Shown here one piece after another: positions 59,624 to 64,000 of a stretch of DNA of 64,000 nucleotides. Each line of letters starts with the position of its first letter. Positions within the stretch are counted from its first letter, which is position 1. Below the pieces are notes generated by a model. The model was not told the DNA's origin. It was given only the letters and a program-made list of their open reading frames with translations, and did no database searches. The position numbers and the translations under genes were made by a program. The DNA comes from Streptomyces malaysiense. Its GTDB lineage: Bacteria; Actinomycetota; Actinomycetes; Streptomycetales; Streptomycetaceae. The DNA is taken from NCBI RefSeq assembly GCF_000980885.2, contig NZ_LBDA02000019.1, positions 155,847 through 219,846 on the forward strand. Reading direction: 5' to 3'.

Positions 59624-61063
59624 GTGAGTGACACCCCATTCGGTTTTGGCCTTCCGCCGGAGGAGCCGGAGGACGGCGACGAGGGCAAGAAGAAGGACCA
59701 GCAGAGCGGTGGTGGTCAGGGACCGGCCAACCCCTTCGGTTTCGGCGGTATGCCCGGAGCCGGTGGCTTTGGCGGCCCCGGCGCCGACAATCCGCTCGCT
59801 GCCATGTTCGGTTCGCTGAACCCCACCGACCTCGGTGCCGCGTTCCAGCAGCTGGGCCAGATGCTCTCCTACGAGGGCGGCCCGGTGAACTGGGACATGG
59901 CCAAGCAGATCGCGCGCCAGACGGTCGCCCAGGGCACCGCGGACGGCTCCAAGGACGCCAGCGTCGGCCCTTCCGAGCGCAAGGCCGTGGAGGAGGCCGT
60001 GCGCCTGGCCGACCTGTGGCTGGACGACGCCACGTCCCTGCCGTCGGGCTCCGCCTCGGCGGTGGCCTGGTCCCGCGCGGAGTGGGTCGAGGCGACCCTG
60101 CCCGCCTGGCGGGAGCTGGTCGACCCGGTCGCCGAGCGGGTCGGCGCGGCGATGGGCGATGTGCTGCCGGAGGAGATGCAGGCCATGGCGGGCCCGCTGA
60201 TCGGCATGATGCGCTCGATGGGCGGCGCCATGTTCGGCACGCAGATCGGGCAGGCCGTCGGCGTGCTCGCGGGCGAGGTCGTCGGCTCCACCGACATCGG
60301 CCTGCCGCTCGGCCCGGCCCGCAAGGCCGCGCTGCTCCCGGCCAACGTGGAGGCGTTCGGCAAGGACCTGGGCGTGCCGCTGGAGGAGGTGCGGCTCTAC
60401 CTGGCCCTGCGCGAGGCGGCCCACCAGCGTCTGTTCGCGCATGTGCCCTGGCTGCGCTCGCACCTGTTCGGCGCGGTCGACGGCTACGCGCGCGGCATCA
60501 AGGTCGACACCGCCAAGCTGGAGGACGTGGTCGGCCAGTTCGACCCGCAGAACCCCGAGCAGCTCCAGGACGCGCTTCAGCAGGGCATGTTCCAGCCCGA
60601 GGACACGCCCGAGCAGAAGGCCGCCCTGGCGCGCCTGGAGACCGCTCTGGCGCTCGTGGAGGGCTGGGTGGACGCGGTGGTCCACGCGGCCGCCAAGCCC
60701 CGTCTGTCGTCCGCCGACGCCCTGCGCGAGACCCTGCGCCGCCGCCGGGCCACCGGTGGCCCGGCGGAGCAGACGTTCGCCACGCTGATCGGCCTGGAGC
60801 TGCGTCCCCGCCGGCTGCGCGACGCCTCCCGCCTGTGGGCCTCGCTCACCGACGCACGCGGCGTCGACGGCCGCGACGCCCTGTGGCACCACCCGGACAT
60901 GCTGCCAACCGCGACCGACCTGGACGACCCGGACGGCTTCGTGCACCGCGAGCACATGGACTTCTCCGAGCTGGACAAGATGCTCGGCGAGGCCGCCGAC
61001 AAGCCGGACCTGAGGAAGGACGCCGAGAAGCACGACGAGGCCGAGGGCGACGACACCGAGTGA
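59624..61063 (+). CDS. Zincin-like metalloprotease family protein (DUF2342)
   Basis: A 479-aa protein with a Gly/Pro/Phe-rich N-terminal 70 residues (ANPFGFGGMPGAGGFGG) and a helical core. The family's active-site-like motif is LALREAAHQRLFAHVPW, where the first His of HExxH is Arg (RExxH). Also present: MGGAMFGTQIGQAVGVLAGEVVGSTDIGLPL and EGWVDAVVHAAA. It matches the actinobacterial 'zinc-dependent metalloprotease'/DUF2342 family. GTG at 59624 with GAGG upstream; it overlaps the Nudix gene start (GTGA). Proteolytic activity is unproven. Confidence 0.85.
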   Translation: MSDTPFGFGLPPEEPEDGDEGKKKDQQSGGGQGPANPFGFGGMPGAGGFGGPGADNPLAAMFGSLNPTDLGAAFQQLGQMLSYEGGPVNWDMAKQIARQTVAQGTADGSKDASVGPSERKAVEEAVRLADLWLDDATSLPSGSASAVAWSRAEWVEATLPAWRELVDPVAERVGAAMGDVLPEEMQAMAGPLIGMMRSMGGAMFGTQIGQAVGVLAGEVVGSTDIGLPLGPARKAALLPANVEAFGKDLGVPLEEVRLYLALREAAHQRLFAHVPWLRSHLFGAVDGYARGIKVDTAKLEDVVGQFDPQNPEQLQDALQQGMFQPEDTPEQKAALARLETALALVEGWVDAVVHAAAKPRLSSADALRETLRRRRATGGPAEQTFATLIGLELRPRRLRDASRLWASLTDARGVDGRDALWHHPDMLPTATDLDDPDGFVHREHMDFSELDKMLGEAADKPDLRKDAEKHDEAEGDDTE

Positions 61064-61581
61064 GCCTGTACGACGACGCGGTCCTCGTCCTGAAGGGGTA
61101 CGAGGGCCAGGAAGAGCTGCGCCAGTCCTACCTGGACCACCTGGCGGCCCATCCCGACGGCATGTGGAAGGCCTGCCACGCGGGTCATGTCACGGCGAGC
61201 GCCCTGGTGATCGACCCCGAGCGCGGCCGGGTGCTGCTCACGCTCCACCGCAAGCTGCGGATGTGGCTCCAGATGGGCGGCCACTGCGAGCCGGGCGACG
61301 CCACGGTGGCGGCGGCCGCGCTGCGCGAGGCGACCGAGGAGTCGGGCATGACCGGGCTCACCCTGCTGCCCGGCGGCCCGGTGCGCCTGGACCGGCATCC
61401 GATTCCCTCGCCCTGCCACTGGCACTACGACGTCCAGTACGCGGCGCTGGCCCCCTCCGGCGCCGTGGCGGCGATCAGCGACGAGTCCCTGGACCTGCGC
61501 TGGTTCCCCTACGACGAGGTCGCGAGCGTGGCCGACGAGTCGGTCGTGCGGCTCCTGGAGGCCGTCCGCGCGAGGCTGTGA
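61060..61581 (+). CDS. Nudix hydrolase
   Basis: A 173-aa Nudix-fold protein. The Nudix helix is GGHCEPGDATVAAAALREATEESGM: it keeps REATEESG, but Asp replaces the usual Glu and lies one residue farther away. It hydrolyses some nucleoside-diphosphate-X compound, possibly ADP-ribose. The GTG at 61060 overlaps the zincin stop, so the two are translationally coupled. A hairpin begins immediately after its stop. Confidence 0.85.
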   Translation: MSLYDDAVLVLKGYEGQEELRQSYLDHLAAHPDGMWKACHAGHVTASALVIDPERGRVLLTLHRKLRMWLQMGGHCEPGDATVAAAALREATEESGMTGLTLLPGGPVRLDRHPIPSPCHWHYDVQYAALAPSGAVAAISDESLDLRWFPYDEVASVADESVVRLLEAVRARL

Positions 61582-61628
61582 AGCGGTGAGGGGCGGCCGG
61601 CCGCGCGCGGCGGCGGTCCCTCACCGCT
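61582..61628. terminator. Bidirectional terminator after the Nudix gene
   Basis: AGCGGTGAGGG at 61582-61592 pairs perfectly with CCCTCACCGCT at 61618-61628, flanking a GC-rich inner dyad; the first base follows the TGA directly. It separates the convergent Nudix and AIM24 genes. Confidence 0.75.
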
Positions 61629-61659
61629 CCCGCCTCAGGGGCGCGCGTCCCCCGGGCGG

Positions 61660-62415
61660 TCAGTTCCAGACATTGCCCTGGTTCCCGCCGCGCGCCCCGT
61701 GCTGGCCCATGCCGAACTGGGCGGCGAGGCCCTGGCCGATCACCGCGTTCTGCGGCGGCAGCAGTTCGCTGGGCTGGACCAGCGCGAACCCGGAGCCCAT
61801 GAAGCTCAGCTCCCAGCCCTCGCCGGTGCTGCCGCGCCTGCGCCACACCCCGGAGGAGTGTGTCTGGGCCTGCATCTGCACACGCAGCCCGGTCGACCAG
61901 GCCACGATCGCGTCGGCGTCGCAGTTGACGTACCGGTCCGGGGTGACCCGCATCAGCAGCGGTGCTCCGGAGGTCATCAGGGCGACCCGGCCGCGCCCGG
62001 TGATGTTCAGCTGGTACTTGCCGGAGCCGGAGATGCCGTAGAGGCTGTCGACGGCGATGACCTCGTGGTGCAGCGAGGAGTCCATGGCGAGCACGTAGGA
62101 GCTGTCGACGGTCAGCCCGTCCTGTTCCACGTCCATGATGTGCACGTGCTGGGAGAGGTTGGCCAGATAGACCGTGCCCTGGCCGTGGCAGCGCATCAGG
62201 TCCAGGCCCTCGCCGGTGTGGGCACGCGCGCGCCGCTGGTTGTCGCTGTGGTACTCGGCGTCGAACTCGACCATGCCCTGGTAGGCGACCATGCTGCCCT
62301 TGCGGGCGAGGATGTCGTCGTGGCCCTCCAGGACGACGCGCAGCAGCTGCGAGTTCTGGAGGCTCCAGCGCTCCTGCGCCTGGTTGTCGTTGTACGCGAA
62401 AATCGGACTCTGCAT
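61660..62415 (-). CDS. AIM24-family protein 1
   Basis: A 251-aa AIM24 (TIM44-like beta-barrel) protein: LLRVVLEGHDDILARKGSMVAYQGMVEF, LMRCHGQGTVYLANLSQHVHIMDVEQDGLTVDSSYVLAMDSSL and GKYQLNITGRGRVALMTSGAP. The C-terminus is Gly/Gln/Asn-rich (FGMGQHGARGGNQGNVWN). ATG at 62415, 17 bp after the second AIM24 gene. Third of three tandem paralogs transcribed leftward. Function unknown; no signal peptide. Confidence 0.9.
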   Translation of the reverse strand: MQSPIFAYNDNQAQERWSLQNSQLLRVVLEGHDDILARKGSMVAYQGMVEFDAEYHSDNQRRARAHTGEGLDLMRCHGQGTVYLANLSQHVHIMDVEQDGLTVDSSYVLAMDSSLHHEVIAVDSLYGISGSGKYQLNITGRGRVALMTSGAPLLMRVTPDRYVNCDADAIVAWSTGLRVQMQAQTHSSGVWRRRGSTGEGWELSFMGSGFALVQPSELLPPQNAVIGQGLAAQFGMGQHGARGGNQGNVWN

Positions 62416-62432
62416 GGCGTGTTGGCTCCCCC

Positions 62433-63113
62433 TCAGCCCCGGATCCGCAGGCGGTCGGTGCTGTCCTCACTGGGCTGGACGACGACGATGCCCTGTCCGG
62501 AGAAGGCCATCTGGTAGGCCTCGCCGCTGCCCCGGCCGATCAGCGACTGCGCCTTGAAGCTGCGCTTGCCCTTGACCTTCAGGTTCGGCGACCAGGCGAC
62601 GAGCGCGTCCGGGTCGACGTACGTCTCGTCCTCGCCGCCGCCGCAGTCCACGACGATCGGCGTGCCCCGGGAGGTCAGCGCGACCCAGCCCTGCCCGGAG
62701 ATCCGCGTGTTCCACAGGCCCTGCCCGGCGAACTTCGCGAGCCCCTTCACCCGCTCCACGCCCCAGCTCAGGTGCGCGTCGAAGGCGAGGAGGTTGGTGG
62801 CGTTGACGGAGATGCCGTCGCCGTCGAGGTTGATCACGACGACGTTCGCGCCGTAGTCGGCGAGATAGAGCAGCCCGTCCCCGGAGCACTTCATCAGCGG
62901 GGCGCCCTCGCCGGTCATCCAGTCCCGGGCGATCTGGCGCACGGCCGGCGGGTTGGGCTCGTACTGCACGAAGCCCTCGTAGGCGACCATCGAACCCACG
63001 CGCGCGAAGAGGTCGCTGCCGGTCTGCATGGCGACCTTGAGCATGTGGTCCCCGTGGTTCTCCATGCGGGCGGTGACGGGGGCGGGGGCGAAGCCCGCGA
63101 GCGGCTGGTTCAT
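62433..63113 (-). CDS. AIM24-family protein 2
   Basis: A 226-aa paralog: MLKVAMQTGSDLFARVGSMVAYEGFVQYE, LMKCSGDGLLYLADYGANVVVINLDGDGISVNATNLLAFDAHLSWGVERVKGLAKFAGQGLWNTRISGQGWVALTSRGTPIVV. ATG at 63113, 11 bp after the first paralog's stop, so the three genes form one operon. Function unknown. Confidence 0.9.
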   Translation of the reverse strand: MNQPLAGFAPAPVTARMENHGDHMLKVAMQTGSDLFARVGSMVAYEGFVQYEPNPPAVRQIARDWMTGEGAPLMKCSGDGLLYLADYGANVVVINLDGDGISVNATNLLAFDAHLSWGVERVKGLAKFAGQGLWNTRISGQGWVALTSRGTPIVVDCGGGEDETYVDPDALVAWSPNLKVKGKRSFKAQSLIGRGSGEAYQMAFSGQGIVVVQPSEDSTDRLRIRG

Positions 63114-63124
63114 GACGGGCTCCC

Positions 63125-64000
63125 TCAGACCTCGTACGGCTGGACGACGATGAAGTTGCCGGGCGCGCCCCGGAACTGGAGGTTGACGCTCTCGCCGGTG
63201 TCCCCGGGATAGGCGTTGCGGCGCATGCGGACCTGGCTGGAGACGATCACCTGGGCCGCCGCCGACCAGGCCACCACCGCGTTGCAGTCGGCGAAGGTGG
63301 TCGGGGTGACCGGCAGCACCACGGGCTTGCCGTGCGTCTTGACGACGATGGTGCCGGTGCCCTGGAACTGCATGGTGAACAGCGCGCCGCCCGGGATGCC
63401 GTGACCCTCGATGCGGCGGACCTCGTACTGGAGGGTCTCGTCGAAGGCGAGCACGTTGTCGGCGGACACGCAGATCGCGTCCCCCTGGAGCTCGACCGGG
63501 TGCAGGTTGGCGGCGTTCTCGGCGAGGAACACCTGGCCCTGGCCGGTGCAGCGCATCAGCTGCATCTCCTGGCCGGTGGCATTGCCGACGATGCGTCCGG
63601 CGATACCGGCGCCCTTGTAGCTGAAATCGACCTTGCCCTGGTAGAGCACCATGCTGCCCTGCTTGGCCAGCACCGGCTGCCCGCCGATGCCGAGGTCGAC
63701 GCGCATGAGCTTCTTGTTCTGCTGCGTCCAGCGCTGCCCGGTCGGCGTCTCCTTGAACTTCTGGAGCGCGACGCCCACGCCGGCACCGCCCTGCGGGGCG
63801 CCCTGGGGCACACCGTATGAGGCGGTCTGCTGACCGGGCACCTGGCCGTAGCCCGGGGGCATGGGCGCGCCGGGCGGGCCGGGCGGGCCAGGGGGCATCG
63901 GGGCGGTGGGGCGACCGCCGTACGACGGCTGCTGCGGGGGCATGCCGTAGGGCGCGGGGGCCGGGGCGGGCGGCGGGACGGTGCCCGCCGGGCCGGGGGG
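63125..64000 (-). CDS. AIM24-domain protein 3 with Pro-rich linker, N-terminus beyond window
   Basis: At least 291 residues. The C-terminal 200 form an AIM24 domain (LMRVDLGIGGQPVLAKQGSMVLYQGKVDFSYKG, LMRCTGQGQVFLAENAANLHPVELQGDAICVSADNVLAFDETLQYEV). Before it is a Pro/Gly/Gln-rich linker (PPGPPGPPGAPMPPGYGQVPGQQ) that continues in frame to the edge (PAPAPAPYG), so the ATG at 63943 is not the real start. In related Streptomyces such proteins start with a TerD domain; that would lie outside the window and is not seen here. Confidence 0.85.
   Translation of the reverse strand, partial: PPGPAGTVPPPAPAPAPYGMPPQQPSYGGRPTAPMPPGPPGPPGAPMPPGYGQVPGQQTASYGVPQGAPQGGAGVGVALQKFKETPTGQRWTQQNKKLMRVDLGIGGQPVLAKQGSMVLYQGKVDFSYKGAGIAGRIVGNATGQEMQLMRCTGQGQVFLAENAANLHPVELQGDAICVSADNVLAFDETLQYEVRRIEGHGIPGGALFTMQFQGTGTIVVKTHGKPVVLPVTPTTFADCNAVVAWSAAAQVIVSSQVRMRRNAYPGDTGESVNLQFRGAPGNFIVVQPYEV

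Overview
This is high-GC actinobacterial DNA, almost certainly a Streptomyces chromosome core. Third codon positions are overwhelmingly G or C, GTG and TTG starts are common, and gene content and order match what I recall of the S. coelicolor segment around SCO5185-SCO5262 (malic enzyme, sodN/sodX, sigH, wblE, nagB, dasR, nrdAB, the albaflavenone genes, sigR/rsrA, aroA), read in descending order. I see no prophage, CRISPR array or complete insertion sequence, only one short MITE-like element.

Layout. 1-2.2 kb: end of a small conserved gene, then a DUF4097/PadR pair behind a cluster of palindromes. 2.2-8 kb: an MDR oxidoreductase, malic enzyme and a polar amino-acid ABC transporter. 8-13.3 kb: methyltransferase, CGNR zinc-finger protein, nickel superoxide dismutase with its maturation protease, a PiT phosphate transporter with a small membrane partner, an AraC/VOC pair and a DUF952 protein. 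13.4-16.2 kb: a Family 2B (cyclic-nucleotide-domain) encapsulin with a downstream polyprenyl diphosphate synthase as likely cargo, the most unusual module here. 16.3-19.2 kb: ACC-deaminase-like PLP enzyme, Na+/H+ antiporter, UBP zinc finger. 19.2-25.6 kb: stress and developmental regulators (anti-sigma kinase plus SigH, lipid kinase, WblE, HisKA_2 sensor kinase).

25.6-29.5 kb: nagB and dasR with three DasR-type operators. The chitobiose transporter genes dasABC, which lie between them in S. coelicolor, are absent, and a 107-bp inverted-repeat element fills part of the gap. Next is the MctP monocarboxylate permease. 29.5-34.5 kb: class Ia ribonucleotide reductase behind two NrdR boxes and a cobalamin riboswitch, then the NrdS-type regulator. 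34.5-37 kb: epi-isozizaene synthase and CYP170-type P450 (albaflavenone), translationally coupled and with lower GC3 than the surroundings. 37-40.5 kb: peptide deformylase, a TPR protein, RsrA and SigR with a textbook SigR promoter and a 55-codon N-terminal extension for the long isoform. 40.5-47.8 kb: hydrolase, SRAP protein, M50-like protease, AroA, RsgA, SMR transporter/TetR, HisN, CBS protein.

47.9-64 kb: catalase divergent from its Fur-type repressor CatR with a perfect 7-1-7 operator, two identical initiator tRNAs flanking a Sel1/TPR protein, UPF0182 membrane protein, PPA1309 protein, PDZ/Lon-like secreted protease, a 57-aa membrane protein, MoaE, an SDR-type epimerase, a zincin-like protein coupled to a Nudix hydrolase, and three tandem AIM24-domain genes running off the right edge.

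Several systems share one theme, redox and metal homeostasis (SodN/SodX, SigR/RsrA, catalase/CatR, WblE, class Ia RNR), alongside N-acetylglucosamine-linked developmental control (DasR/NagB, SigH) and terpenoid metabolism (encapsulin/polyprenyl synthase, albaflavenone).
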